From: Paracoccaceae bacterium
GTDB taxonomy: Bacteria > Pseudomonadota > Alphaproteobacteria > Rhodobacterales > Rhodobacteraceae
Length of the DNA: 64,000 nucleotides
Direction of reading: 5' to 3'
Assembly (NCBI GenBank): GCA_024742695.1
Contig: JANSXY010000013.1
Coordinates: 30,988 to 94,987 of the forward strand
Under the pieces are notes generated by a model. The model did not search any database. It saw only the letters and a program-made list of their open reading frames with translations, and had not been told where the DNA came from. Numbering within the stretch: the first letter of the stretch is position 1; each line of letters opens with the position of its first letter. The position numbers were made by a program, and so were the translations under genes. Of this stretch, positions 12,882-21,917 are shown in pieces.

Positions 12882-13748
12882 TCACGCCCGCACGAGGCGT
12901 TCGTACTCGGTGGCGACGCGGCGGGTCAGCTCGCCGACCTCGAAGCTGTAGTCGCCGATCTGGCCCACCGGCGTGACCTCGGCCGCGGTGCCGGTCAGCC
13001 AGCACTGTTCGAAGCTCTCCAGTTCCGCGGGCAGGATGTGGCGTTCGTGCACCTTGATCTGCATGTCGCGCAGCATGCCGATCACGGTCTGGCGGGTCAG
13101 GCCGTTGAGGAAGCAGTCCGCCAGCGGGGTATGCACCTCGCCATCCTTGACGAAGAAGATGTTGGCGCCCGTCGCTTCGGCCACGTAGCCCCGGTAATCG
13201 AACATCATCGCGTCGGAACAGCCCTTGGCCTCGGCGGCGTGCTTGGCCATCGTGCAGATCATGTAAAGCCCGGCGGCCTTGGCCTGGCTGGGCGCGGTTT
13301 CGGGCGAGGGGCGTTTCCATTTCGCGATGTCGAGCTTCGCGCCCTTCATCTTGGCGTCACCGTAGTAGCTGCCCCATTCCCAGGCGGCGACGGCCAGCCG
13401 CACCGGGTTGCGCCGCGCCGCCACGCCCATGTCTTCGCCCGCGCCGCGCCAGGCGAAGGCGCGGACATAGGCCTCGGTCAGGCCGTTGGCGGCCAGCACC
13501 TCGGCCTTGGCCGCCTCGATCTGGTCGACCGTCCACGGGATCGGCATGTCCAGCAGTTCGCCGGATTTCAGCAGCCGTTCGGAATGTTCCCGGCTCTTGA
13601 AGATCCGGCCACCGTAGCAGCGTTCGCCCTCGAAGACCGACGAGGCATAATGCAGCGCATGGGTCAGGACATGGACCTGCGCGTCGCGCCAGTCCAGCAG
13701 CGAACCATCCATCCAGATCTTGCCATCGCGATCGTCATAGGCAGCCAT
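12882..13748 (-). CDS. ilvE: Branched-chain amino-acid aminotransferase
   Basis: Fold-type IV PLP aminotransferase that makes valine, leucine and isoleucine from their 2-oxo acids with glutamate as donor. The 288-residue product has the predicted PLP lysine at K157 (SQAKAAGLYM), the EATGANIFF strand and the C-terminal TGTAAEVTPV motif that binds the cofactor phosphate. The start at 13748 has a GAGGAGGAA Shine-Dalgarno; the frame extends further upstream, but those codons do not resemble the family. Divergent from petP across a 160-base regulatory region. Confidence 0.94.
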   Translation of the reverse strand: MAAYDDRDGKIWMDGSLLDWRDAQVHVLTHALHYASSVFEGERCYGGRIFKSREHSERLLKSGELLDMPIPWTVDQIEAAKAEVLAANGLTEAYVRAFAWRGAGEDMGVAARRNPVRLAVAAWEWGSYYGDAKMKGAKLDIAKWKRPSPETAPSQAKAAGLYMICTMAKHAAEAKGCSDAMMFDYRGYVAEATGANIFFVKDGEVHTPLADCFLNGLTRQTVIGMLRDMQIKVHERHILPAELESFEQCWLTGTAAEVTPVGQIGDYSFEVGELTRRVATEYERLVRA

Positions 13749-13908
13749 TCTTCCTCCTCGCGGACCCGCCGCTTTGCACAAGTTGCGCGAATTAGGTCCA
13801 GAGCGGACATAATGTTGCGTCAAATCTGCGGATCGCTAGCAGTTGAGTCTTGGAAAGTCAACAAGGCTGACATAAAGTCGCGAAATCCGTTGCGGCGGGA
13901 GGAGAACG
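13749..13908. promoter_or_regulatory. ilvE-petP divergent promoter region with a repeated GACATAA motif
   Basis: The 160-base region is AT-richer than the genes on both sides. It contains two copies of a similar 20-base motif: GACATAATGTTGCG at 13806 and GACATAAAGTCGCG at 13869, each followed by AAATC, spaced 63 bases apart. Repeats in the promoter of a MarR-type gene are often the regulator's own operator; PetP binding here is inference. Confidence 0.45.
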
Positions 13909-14418
13909 ATGGCGGAAGGTTCCGGTGCCGGCGGGCCGGGCAGCGAGGCGTTGCTGTTCCTGACCGACGATCAGCTCAGGAAGGGGATCGAGGCGATGTT
14001 CTTCGCCTATCGCGCCTTCACCGCCGATCCCGACCGGATTCTCGACGATCACGCCTATGGCCGCGCGCATCACCGGGCGATCCATTTCATCAACCGCCAG
14101 CCGGGGCTGACGGTGAACACGCTTCTGTCCGTTCTGGGTGTCACCAAGCAATCGCTGAACCGGGTGTTGCGCACGCTGATCGAGGACGGGCTGGTGGAAA
14201 GCCGCGTCGGCCGGCAGGACAAGCGCGAGCGGCACCTGTTCCTGACCGCGAAGGGCGCCGATCTGGAACGCGCGCTGTCGGATGCGCAGCGGGCGCGGAT
14301 GCGGGCGGCCTACCGGGCGGCGGGGCCGGCCGCGGTTGCGGGGTTCCGGCAGGTGCTGGAGGCGATGATGGATCCCGATCTCAGGCGGCATTACCTTGCG
14401 CTGAAGGAGGGCGGCTGA
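13909..14418 (+). CDS. petP: MarR-family transcriptional regulator, PetP-like
   Basis: The 169-residue product is a winged-helix MarR protein: dimerisation helices at both ends and the HTH/wing around residues 65-105 (LTVNTLLSVLGVTKQSLNRVL, wing RQDKRERHLFLT, given here in two pieces). It overlaps by TGATG with an OmpR-type response regulator. In Rhodobacter capsulatus the equivalent MarR-response regulator pair is petP-petR, needed for cytochrome gene expression and growth; assignment rests on this gene order and on family. Divergent from ilvE, with repeated motifs in the shared promoter. An effect on cytochrome genes is known for the relatives, not shown here. Confidence 0.8.
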   Translation: MAEGSGAGGPGSEALLFLTDDQLRKGIEAMFFAYRAFTADPDRILDDHAYGRAHHRAIHFINRQPGLTVNTLLSVLGVTKQSLNRVLRTLIEDGLVESRVGRQDKRERHLFLTAKGADLERALSDAQRARMRAAYRAAGPAAVAGFRQVLEAMMDPDLRRHYLALKEGG

Positions 14419-15131
14419 TGGCCGCGGACGTGAACGACCTGCACCTTCTGATCGTCGACGACGACGAGCGGATCCGCGGCCTGTTGCAGAAGTTCCTTGC
14501 CCGAAACGGGTTCTGGGTGAGCGCGGCGCGGGACGCGGCGCATGCCCGGCGGCTCTTGTCGGGGCTGGATTTCGACCTGATCGTGCTGGACGTGATGATG
14601 CCCGGCGAGGACGGGATCAGCTTCGCGCGGTCGCTGCGCGCCGAACGCGCCACGCCGATCCTGCTGCTGACCGCGAAGGGCGAAACCTCGGACCGGATCG
14701 CGGGGCTGGAGGCGGGGGCGGATGACTACCTGTCCAAGCCGTTCGAGCCCAAGGAGCTTCTGCTGCGGATCAACGCGATCCTGCGCCGCGCGCCGCCCGC
14801 ACCCCCGGCCGAGGCGCCCCCGAAGGTCATCACCCTTGGCCCGGTACGCTACGACCTGGAGCGCGGCGAGATGTGGCGCGGCGACGATCTCGTCCGGCTG
14901 ACCGCGACCGAGGCGCAGCTGATGCGGATCTTCTCGGCCCGGCCCGGCGCGCCGATCAGCCGCGGCGAACTCGTCGAGGAGCTGGGCCGCGACAAGGCCG
15001 GCGAGGCGCCGCAGGATCGCGCGGTGGACGTGCAGATCACCCGGCTCAGGCGCAAGATCGAGGATGACCCGCGCCAGCCGCGGTATTTGCAGACGGTGCG
15101 CGGCTCGGGCTACATGCTGGCGCCGGACTGA
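14418..15131 (+). CDS. petR: OmpR-family response regulator, PetR-like
   Basis: Two-domain response regulator of 237 residues. The receiver domain has the acidic pocket (VDDDE at 13-17), phospho-acceptor D58 (IVLDVMMP), T85 and K107; a Pro/Ala linker at about 128-138 joins it to an OmpR-type winged helix ending in RGSGYML. Translationally coupled to petP (TGATG). No histidine kinase is encoded nearby, as in R. capsulatus, where petR also lacks an adjacent kinase, so the partner is unknown. Confidence 0.86.
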   Translation: MAADVNDLHLLIVDDDERIRGLLQKFLARNGFWVSAARDAAHARRLLSGLDFDLIVLDVMMPGEDGISFARSLRAERATPILLLTAKGETSDRIAGLEAGADDYLSKPFEPKELLLRINAILRRAPPAPPAEAPPKVITLGPVRYDLERGEMWRGDDLVRLTATEAQLMRIFSARPGAPISRGELVEELGRDKAGEAPQDRAVDVQITRLRRKIEDDPRQPRYLQTVRGSGYMLAPD

Positions 15132-15153
15132 GGCCGAGACGAAGGGGAAGACC

Positions 15154-16086
15154 TTGGCGACCATCCTGATCACCCATCCCACCGCGGCGGGCCACCTGAC
15201 GCCGCCCGGCCATCCCGAACAGGTCGCCCGGATCGAGGCGATCTGGCAGGCGCTGGAAGCGCCGGAGTTCGCCGCGCTGGACCGGCGCGAGGCGCCGGTG
15301 GCCGACGAGGCCGACATCCTGCGCTGCCATCCCGAAAGCCTGCTGCGACGCTATCGCGCCGAAGCGCCGACCGAGGGCTTCCAGCCGCTCGATCCCGATA
15401 CCTGGATGTCGCCCGGAACGCTCGACGCCGCGTTCCGTGCCGCCGGCGGGGCCTGCGCCGCGGTCGACGCGGTGCTGGCGGGCGAGGCGACGAACGCCTT
15501 CGTCGCGATGCGCCCGCCCGGCCACCATGCCGAGACCGGGACGCCGATGGGCTTTTGCCTGTTCGGGTCCGTCGCGATCGCGGCCAAGCGCGCGCTGGAC
15601 CATCACGGGCTTTCGCGCGTCGCGGTGCTGGATTTCGACGTGCATCACGGCAACGGCACGCAGGATCTGCTTTGGAACGAGGCGCGCGCGTTCTTCGCCT
15701 CGTCGCACCAGTGGCCGCTTTATCCCGGCACCGGTCGGCCCGGCGAACGCGGCGCGCATGGCCAGATCATGAACGTGACGCTGGCGCCGGCGACGGGCGG
15801 CGCGGAAATGCGCGCGGCCTGGGAGGACATTCTTGCCGCCGCGCTGGATTTCCGGCCGGAACTCGTGCTGGTTTCCGCCGGGTTCGACGCGCATCGCGAC
15901 GATCCGCTGGCCGGGCTGACCTGGGAGACGGAGGATTTCGCCTGGATCACCCATGCGATCTGCGACCTGGCCGAGGATGCCTGCGAGGGCCGGGTGGTCT
16001 CGGCGCTGGAGGGCGGGTATGATCTGCCGGCATTGGCCGCCTCCGTCGCGGCCCACGTCGGTGTATTGATGGAGCGGGGCGCGTGA
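15154..16086 (+). CDS. Histone deacetylase-family deacetylase (class II-like)
   Basis: Zinc-dependent amidohydrolase of the HDAC/acetylpolyamine-amidohydrolase/AcuC superfamily, 310 residues. Catalytic dyad H124-H125 (RPPGHHAE), zinc ligands D162 and H164 (DFDVHHGNGT) and the third aspartate in FDAHRDDPL are all present, so it should be active. Substrate is unknown; bacterial members act on acetylated polyamines or acetyl-lysine proteins. The likely start is TTG 15154, preceded by GAAGGGGAAG, because it begins exactly at the conserved ATILITHP strand; no ATG fits. It lies just downstream of petPR and upstream of xseB. Confidence 0.9.
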   Translation: MATILITHPTAAGHLTPPGHPEQVARIEAIWQALEAPEFAALDRREAPVADEADILRCHPESLLRRYRAEAPTEGFQPLDPDTWMSPGTLDAAFRAAGGACAAVDAVLAGEATNAFVAMRPPGHHAETGTPMGFCLFGSVAIAAKRALDHHGLSRVAVLDFDVHHGNGTQDLLWNEARAFFASSHQWPLYPGTGRPGERGAHGQIMNVTLAPATGGAEMRAAWEDILAAALDFRPELVLVSAGFDAHRDDPLAGLTWETEDFAWITHAICDLAEDACEGRVVSALEGGYDLPALAASVAAHVGVLMERGA

Positions 16087-16099
16087 GGGAACGGGACGC

Positions 16100-16333
16100 A
16101 TGAGCGAATTGGCGACGATGTCATTCGAAGAGGCGATGGCGGAGCTTGAACGCGTCGTCGGTCAGCTCGAACGCGGCGATGTTCCGCTGGAGGAATCGAT
16201 CACGCTTTACGAACGCGGCGCGCAGCTTCGGGCGCATTGCGAGGCCAAGCTCAAGGCCGCCGAGGAGCGGGTGGAAAAGATCACCCGCGGTGCCGACGGC
16301 ACACCCGGCACGGAACCCGTCGAAGGCCTGTGA
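16100..16333 (+). CDS. xseB: Exodeoxyribonuclease VII small subunit
   Basis: Small helical subunit (77 residues) that binds several-fold to the XseA nuclease, which degrades single-stranded DNA. The family signature is complete: MSFEEAMAELERVVGQLE, the GDVPLEES turn, and LYERGAQLRAHCEAKLKAAE. It overlaps ispA by TGATG. The xseB-ispA-dxs order is widespread in proteobacteria. xseA is not in the window. Confidence 0.95.
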   Translation: MSELATMSFEEAMAELERVVGQLERGDVPLEESITLYERGAQLRAHCEAKLKAAEERVEKITRGADGTPGTEPVEGL

Positions 16334-17199
16334 TGTTCGCCGCCCGTCTCGCCGAGGTGCAGGACGCGGTGCAGGCGGCGCTGGACGCCGCGATCGGCGC
16401 GCTGCCGCCGGGCCAGCCGGCCGAGGCGATGGCCTATGCCGCGCAGGGCGGCAAGCGGCTGAGGGCCTTCCTGGTGCTGGAAGGCGCGCGGCTGCACGGG
16501 CTGCCGGACGACCGGGCGATGCCGGCCGCGGCGGCGGTCGAGGCGCTGCATGCCTATTCGCTGGTCCATGACGATCTGCCCTGCATGGATGACGACGATC
16601 TGCGCCGCGGCCTGCCGACCGTGCATCGGCGTTGGGACGAGGCCACCGCGGTTCTGGCCGGCGACGCGTTGCAGACGCTGGCCTTCGAACTCTGTTGCGA
16701 TCCGGCGCTTGGCCCGGCGGAACGCCGCGTGGACCTCGCCGCCGCCCTCGCCCGTGCCTCGGGCGCGGCGGGGATGGTGCGGGGCCAGGCGCTCGACATC
16801 GCGGCGGAAACCGCCGCGCGGCCGCTGACGCTGGACGAGATCGTGGAGTTGCAGGCCGGCAAGACCGGCGCGCTGATCGGTTTCGCGGCCGAGGCCGGCG
16901 CGATCCTTGCCGGGGCCGACCGCGGGCCGCTGGCGCGCTATGCCCGCGCGCTGGGCCTGGCCTTCCAGATCGCCGATGACATCCTCGACGTCGCTGGCGA
17001 CGCGGGCAAGGCCGGCAAACGGCTGGGCAAGGATGCCGAGGCCGGCAAGGCGACCTTCGTCTCGCTGCTGGGTCTTGAAGGGGCGCGGGCACGAGCGGCG
17101 GCGCTTGCCGACGAGGCCTGCGACGCGCTGGGCCCCTACGGCGACGCGGCGGCCTGCTTGCGGCAGGCGGCGCGCTTCGTTATCTCGCGCGAAGCCTGA
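16333..17199 (+). CDS. ispA: Polyprenyl synthetase (farnesyl diphosphate synthase)
   Basis: Chain-elongating prenyltransferase that condenses isopentenyl diphosphate with allylic diphosphates to form farnesyl diphosphate, feeding quinones, undecaprenol and, in many Rhodobacteraceae, carotenoids and bacteriochlorophyll. The 288-residue product has GGKRLR (39-44), the first aspartate-rich motif D80-D86 (DDLPCMD), KTGALIGFA, and the second one at D215-D219 (DDILD). The start at 16333 overlaps the xseB stop. Followed after 23 bases by dxs, so the first and a later step of isoprenoid synthesis are co-expressed. Confidence 0.94.
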   Translation: MFAARLAEVQDAVQAALDAAIGALPPGQPAEAMAYAAQGGKRLRAFLVLEGARLHGLPDDRAMPAAAAVEALHAYSLVHDDLPCMDDDDLRRGLPTVHRRWDEATAVLAGDALQTLAFELCCDPALGPAERRVDLAAALARASGAAGMVRGQALDIAAETAARPLTLDEIVELQAGKTGALIGFAAEAGAILAGADRGPLARYARALGLAFQIADDILDVAGDAGKAGKRLGKDAEAGKATFVSLLGLEGARARAAALADEACDALGPYGDAAACLRQAARFVISREA

Positions 17200-17222
17200 A
17201 CCGCGGCCCGAGGGAGGCCCCG

Positions 17223-19139
17223 ATGAGCGACCGACCGATCACCCCGACGCTGGACCGGGTCCGCAGCCCCGCCGATCTCAAGGCGCTGAACGATCGCGAG
17301 CTGCGCCAGCTTGCCGACGAGCTGCGCGCCGAGACGATCAGCGCCGTTTCCGTCACCGGCGGTCATCTGGGCGCGGGGCTGGGCGTGGTGGAACTGACCG
17401 TCGCGCTGCATGCCGTCTTCGACGCGCCGGGCGACAAGATCATCTTCGACGTGGGCCACCAGTGCTATCCGCACAAGATCCTGACCGGGCGGCGCGACCG
17501 GATTCGCACGCTGCGGATGGAAGGCGGGCTGTCGGGCTTCACCAAGCGATCCGAAAGCCCCTACGACCCGTTCGGCGCGGCGCATTCCTCCACCTCGATC
17601 TCGGCCGCGCTGGGCTTTGCCGTGGCGCGCGACCTTGGCGAGCCGACGGGCGACGCGATCGCGGTGATCGGCGATGGCGCGATGAGCGCCGGAATGGCCT
17701 TCGAGGCGATGAACCACGCCGGCCACATGGGCACCCGCATGATCGTGGTTCTGAACGACAACGAGATGTCGATCGCGCCGCCGGTGGGCGCGATGTCGGC
17801 CTATCTGTCGCGGCTTTACGCCGGCGCCCCGTTCCAGGATCTGAAGGCGGCGGCGAAGGGCGCCGTCAGCCTGTTGCCGCCGCCGTTCCAGGAGGGGGCG
17901 CGGCGGGCCAAGGAGATGCTCAAGGGCATGGCCGTCGGCGGCACCCTGTTCGAGGAGCTGGGCTTTTCCTATGTCGGCCCGATCGACGGGCACGATCTCG
18001 ACCAGCTTCTGCCGCTGCTGCGCACCGTCAAGGCGCGTGCGACCGGGCCGATCCTGGTCCATGCGCTGACCAAGAAGGGCAAGGGCTACGCCCCCGCCGA
18101 ACAGGCCGCCGACCGCGGCCACGCGCGCGCGAAGTTCGACGTGGTGACGGGCGAGCAGAAGAAGGCGCCCTCGAACGCGCCGTCCTACACGCGGGTCTTC
18201 GCCGAAAGCCTCGTGGCCGAGGCCGAGCGCGACGAGAAGATCGTCGCGGTCACGGCGGCGATGCCCGACGGCACCGGGCTCGATCTGTTCGGCGCGCGGT
18301 TTCCGCGCCGGTGTTTCGACGTCGGCATCGCCGAACAGCACGCGGTCACTTTCTGCGCGGGGATGGCGGCGGGCGGGCTGAAGCCCTTCTGCGCGATCTA
18401 CTCGACCTTCCTGCAGCGCGGCTACGACCAGGTGGTGCATGACGTGGCGATCCAGCGCCTGCCGGTGCGCTTCGCGATCGACCGGGCCGGGCTGGTGGGC
18501 GCCGACGGGGCGACGCATGCGGGATCGTTCGACGTGGCCTACCTGGCGAACCTGCCCGGCTTCGTGGTGATGGCCGCGGCCGACGAGGCCGAGTTGCGCC
18601 ACATGGTGGCGACGGCGGCGGCGCATGACGATGGCCCCATCGCCTTCCGCTACCCGCGCGGCGAGGGCGTGGGGGTGGAGATGCCGGCCCGCGGCGTGCC
18701 GCTGGAGATCGGCAAGGGCCGGCTGATCGCGGAGGGATCGCGCGTCGCGATCCTGTCCTTCGGCACGCGCCTGACCGAGGTGATGGCGGCGCGCGAGGCG
18801 CTGGTCGCGCGCGGGATCAGCCCGACGGTGGCCGATGCCCGCTTCGCCAAGCCCCTGGATCGGGCGCTGATCCTGCGGCTGGCGGCGGACCACGAGGCGC
18901 TGATCACCATCGAGGAAGGCGCGGTGGGCGGCTTCGGCAGCCATGTCGCGCAGCTTCTGGCCGAAGAGGGCGTGTTCGACCGCGGGCTGAAGTTCCGGTC
19001 CATGGTACTGCCCGACATCTTCATCGACCAGGCCAGCCCGGCGGCGATGTATGCCGTGGCCGGCATGAACGCGCCCGAGATCGAGGTCAAGGTGCTGGAG
19101 GTTCTCGGCGTGGCGATGGTGGGCAGCCGCCGCGCCTGA
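17223..19139 (+). CDS. dxs: 1-deoxy-D-xylulose-5-phosphate synthase
   Basis: Thiamine-diphosphate enzyme that joins pyruvate and glyceraldehyde 3-phosphate, the entry step of the MEP pathway. The 638-residue product has the transketolase three-domain order: VGHQCYPHK, the TPP/Mg motif [13 protein letters not shown] starting near residue 151, the pyrimidine-domain catalytic glutamate E371 (DVGIAEQH) and the C-terminal domain ending in a helix. A GGAGG Shine-Dalgarno precedes the ATG. Last gene of the xseB-ispA-dxs block; a 173-base gap with no supportable gene follows. Confidence 0.96.
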   Translation: MSDRPITPTLDRVRSPADLKALNDRELRQLADELRAETISAVSVTGGHLGAGLGVVELTVALHAVFDAPGDKIIFDVGHQCYPHKILTGRRDRIRTLRMEGGLSGFTKRSESPYDPFGAAHSSTSISAALGFAVARDLGEPTGDAIAVIGDGAMSAGMAFEAMNHAGHMGTRMIVVLNDNEMSIAPPVGAMSAYLSRLYAGAPFQDLKAAAKGAVSLLPPPFQEGARRAKEMLKGMAVGGTLFEELGFSYVGPIDGHDLDQLLPLLRTVKARATGPILVHALTKKGKGYAPAEQAADRGHARAKFDVVTGEQKKAPSNAPSYTRVFAESLVAEAERDEKIVAVTAAMPDGTGLDLFGARFPRRCFDVGIAEQHAVTFCAGMAAGGLKPFCAIYSTFLQRGYDQVVHDVAIQRLPVRFAIDRAGLVGADGATHAGSFDVAYLANLPGFVVMAAADEAELRHMVATAAAHDDGPIAFRYPRGEGVGVEMPARGVPLEIGKGRLIAEGSRVAILSFGTRLTEVMAAREALVARGISPTVADARFAKPLDRALILRLAADHEALITIEEGAVGGFGSHVAQLLAEEGVFDRGLKFRSMVLPDIFIDQASPAAMYAVAGMNAPEIEVKVLEVLGVAMVGSRRA

Positions 19140-19312
19140 TGCGCGCCGGGCGGCCGCTTCCGCGGGATCGGCGCGAAGACCCCGGCCGACGCGGCATCGG
19201 TGGACGGGGTCGCATGACCGTCTTGCCGCCACGCGCGATCCGAATTGCGCTTCCCCGGCCGGGGGGTTCCGTGCCAGCATCCCGCCGCCGGCAGCGGATC
19301 GACGGGGGGAAG

Positions 19313-20647
19313 ATGTTGGACGGTCTTTCGGGCATCCGCCATGTGTCCTACTGGCTTGACGAGGCCGGGGCCGCCCCGCCGCCGCCCACCGGAGAGACCG
19401 GGCCCTTGCCGGCCAGCACCGATGTCGTGGTGATCGGCGCCGGCTACACCGGCCTTGCCGCCGCGCTGCACACCTGCCGGGGCGGCCGCGATACCCTCGT
19501 CCTGGACGCCGGGGAGCCGGGCTTCGGATGCTCCACCCGGAATGGCGGGCAGATCAGCACCAGCGTCAAGCCGTCGCTGGCCAGCCTCGCGGCCCGGTTC
19601 GGCCCCGATCGGGCGGGCGGCATCCGCGCCGAGGGCCGCGCCGCGCTGGACTGGATCGGCAACTTCGTCGCCGACGAGGGGATCGACTGCGATTTCCAGC
19701 GCTGCGGCCGGTTCCACGCGGCCCATACCCCGCGCCACTACGAGCAGCTGGCCCGCGACGCCGAGACGATGCGGCGCGAGGAAGGGATCGAAAGCTTCGT
19801 GGTGCGCGAGGCCGAGCAGCGCGCCGAACTGGGAACCGACAGCTACTTCGGCGGCGTGGTCTTTCCGCGCCATTGCGCGCTGCAACCGGCGAAGTATCAC
19901 CGCGGGTTGCTGGACCGGGCGCGCGGCGCCGGGGCGCGGGTGATCGGGCAGTGCCCGGCCATCGCGGTCGACGCCGCCGGCGGCGGGTTCGACGTGCGGA
20001 CCCCGCGGGGTACGGTGCGGGCGCGGGATGTGATCGTCGCGACCAACGGCTATACCACCGGCCTCGTTCCGTGGCTGCGGCGGCGGGTGATCCCGATCGG
20101 CAGCTACATCATCGTGACCGAGGAACTGCCACCGGCGCTTGTCGACCGGCTGTTCCCGACCGGGCGGATCGCCAGCGATACCTGCAAGGTGGTCTATTAC
20201 TACCGGACCACCCCCGACAGGAGGCGGATCGCCTTCGGCGGCCGCGTCTCGGCCGGCGAGACCGATCCGGCGATCAGCGCGCCGCGCCTCTACGAGGCGA
20301 TGTGCCGGGTGTTTCCCGATCTGCGCGACCACGGCATCACCCACGCCTGGAGCGGGACGGTCGCCTACAGTTTCGACGAACTGGCGCATACCGGCGTTCA
20401 CGAGGGAATCCACTACGCGCTCGGCTATTGCGGCTCGGGCGTTTCGATGGCCAGCTACCTGGGCATGCGCGCCGGGCAGAAGGTTCTGGGCCTGGCCGAG
20501 GGCCGCACGGCCTTCGACGATCTGCCGTTTCCGACCCGGCTGTTCTATTCCGGCAAGCCCTGGTTCCTGCCCGCCGCGGTCGCCTGGTACCGCTGGAAGG
20601 ACGCGCGCCAGCACCGCCATGCCCGGCGCCGGGCGCAGCCGGTATAA
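19313..20647 (+). CDS. FAD-dependent amine oxidoreductase (PuuB/DAO family)
   Basis: Flavoprotein of the D-amino-acid-oxidase superfamily, 444 residues, with the dinucleotide-binding VVIGAGYTGLAAA at about residues 37-49, the STRNGGQ motif typical of gamma-glutamylputrescine oxidase-like enzymes, VIVATNGYT, and the C-terminal FAD contact GYCGSGVSMASYLG. It stands just upstream of a polyamine-type ABC transporter, which supports oxidation of an imported polyamine or related amine; the substrate is inference. GGGGGGAAG upstream of ATG 19313 is a fitting ribosome binding site; the frame is open further upstream but without family resemblance. Confidence 0.86.
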   Translation: MLDGLSGIRHVSYWLDEAGAAPPPPTGETGPLPASTDVVVIGAGYTGLAAALHTCRGGRDTLVLDAGEPGFGCSTRNGGQISTSVKPSLASLAARFGPDRAGGIRAEGRAALDWIGNFVADEGIDCDFQRCGRFHAAHTPRHYEQLARDAETMRREEGIESFVVREAEQRAELGTDSYFGGVVFPRHCALQPAKYHRGLLDRARGAGARVIGQCPAIAVDAAGGGFDVRTPRGTVRARDVIVATNGYTTGLVPWLRRRVIPIGSYIIVTEELPPALVDRLFPTGRIASDTCKVVYYYRTTPDRRRIAFGGRVSAGETDPAISAPRLYEAMCRVFPDLRDHGITHAWSGTVAYSFDELAHTGVHEGIHYALGYCGSGVSMASYLGMRAGQKVLGLAEGRTAFDDLPFPTRLFYSGKPWFLPAAVAWYRWKDARQHRHARRRAQPV

Positions 20648-20664
20648 GGCCCGCGAAAGCAGGT

Positions 20665-20686
20665 TTTAGAAATCGAAATTTCTTAA
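20665..20686. promoter_or_regulatory. AT-rich inverted repeat upstream of the ABC transporter operon
   Basis: Two nine-base arms (TTTAGAAAT and ATTTCTTAA, one mismatch) around a CGAA centre, in an AT-rich island between the oxidase stop and the binding-protein gene. It is a plausible operator, for instance for the LysR regulator encoded at the end of this cluster. The binding partner is inference. Confidence 0.4.
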
Positions 20687-20795
20687 TGCCCGGCGGCAGG
20701 GCCACTATCGGCGCCAGCCGTGTTTCTCCGGGCCCGAAGCCTTCAACAACAAAACCCGCGTGGCCGGCCTCATGACAAAAAAGGGAGGATCCGTT

Positions 20796-21836
20796 TTGAA
20801 GACCACCACCATTCTGACCCTGATGAGCACGGTTGCCGCCGCGCAGGCCTTCGCGGCCGACCAGACCGTGACGATCGCCTCCTGGGGCGGTTCCTACCAG
20901 GAAGCGCAAAGCAAGGCGCTGTTCGAGCCGGCCGCGGCGACGACGGGCATCGAGGTGAAGCAGGAAACCTACGGCGGCATGTCGGACGTGCGGCTGCAGG
21001 TGTCTTCCGGCCAGGTCACGCTGGATATCGTGGCCAGCGGTTCGGGATCCGCCGCCCGCGCGGCGGCCGAAGGGCTGCTGGAGCCGCTGGACTACGGCGT
21101 GATCGACGTGTCGACCTTCTACCCGGGGCTTTACACCGACCATTGCGTGGGCGGCGACGTGTTCTCGACCGTCTATGCCTGGAACACCGATACCTATGGC
21201 GAGAACGGGCCGCAAAGCTGGGCCGACTTCTTCGATGTCGAGAAGTTCCCCGGCAGCCGCGCCTATCGCGGCACGGTCGCCGGCGCGCTCGAGGGGGCGC
21301 TGATGGCCGATGGCGTGCCGATGGAGGAGGTCTATTCGGTGCTCGATTCCGAGGAGGGGATCGAGCGCGCGATCGACAAGATCCGCGAACTCAAGCCGCA
21401 TATCTCCGTGTTCTGGACGTCGGGCGCGCAGCACGCCCAGCTGATGAAGGATGGCGAGGTCGACATGACGACCGGCTGGAACGGGCGGTTCGACAACGCC
21501 GCGGCCGATGGCGCCAAGGTCGCCTACAGCTTCAACCAGGCCCTGCTGGACTACGACTGCTTCGCGATCCCGAAGGGCGCGCCGAACAAGGATACGGCGA
21601 TGGCCTTCCTCGCCGAGATCTCGAAGCCCGAGTACCAGGACGATCTGCCCAAGTACATCACCTACGGCCCGACCAACAAGGCCGCCTACGACACCGGCGA
21701 GATCACCGCCGAGGTCGCGGCGGGGCTGCCGTCCTCGCCGGCCAATGCCGCGCTGCAACTGCCGGTCTCGCTGGAGTGGTACGCCAAGTGGGAAACCATC
21801 GCCGCCGAGATGTACCAGGAGATGCTGACCGAGTAA
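20796..21836 (+). CDS. Polyamine-type ABC transporter substrate-binding protein
   Basis: Periplasmic binding protein of the spermidine/putrescine (PotD/PotF-like) family, 346 residues. A signal peptide (MKTTTILTLM then AAAQAFAADQ) is followed by VTIASWGGSYQEAQ, typical of cluster-D binding proteins for polyamines and related cations. The start is TTG 20796, with GGGAGG nine bases upstream and a signal peptide beginning right there; ATG 20772 would add eight residues. Followed by an intrinsic terminator-like hairpin before the ATPase gene, as expected for a binding protein needed in excess. Confidence 0.88.
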   Translation: MKTTTILTLMSTVAAAQAFAADQTVTIASWGGSYQEAQSKALFEPAAATTGIEVKQETYGGMSDVRLQVSSGQVTLDIVASGSGSAARAAAEGLLEPLDYGVIDVSTFYPGLYTDHCVGGDVFSTVYAWNTDTYGENGPQSWADFFDVEKFPGSRAYRGTVAGALEGALMADGVPMEEVYSVLDSEEGIERAIDKIRELKPHISVFWTSGAQHAQLMKDGEVDMTTGWNGRFDNAAADGAKVAYSFNQALLDYDCFAIPKGAPNKDTAMAFLAEISKPEYQDDLPKYITYGPTNKAAYDTGEITAEVAAGLPSSPANAALQLPVSLEWYAKWETIAAEMYQEMLTE

Positions 21837-21859
21837 CCTGAACCACGGCGCACGGCACA

Positions 21860-21891
21860 CCGGGCGGGCGAAACGTCGCCCGCCCGGCTTT
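21860..21891 (+). terminator. Attenuating terminator between binding protein and ATPase genes
   Basis: Perfect 12-base inverted repeat (arms 21860-21871 and 21876-21887, loop AACG) followed by CTTTT. This is a good intrinsic terminator inside the operon. Partial readthrough would give more binding protein than membrane components, a common arrangement in ABC importers. Confidence 0.8.
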
Positions 21892-21917
21892 TGAGACCCT
21901 TGGCGGAGAGTTCGGAC

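Noticed and set aside
13749..19139. Possible photosynthesis gene cluster, suggested by petPR, ispA and dxs
   Set aside because: No bch, crt, puf or puh gene is present; these genes are general housekeeping or regulatory genes in the group.
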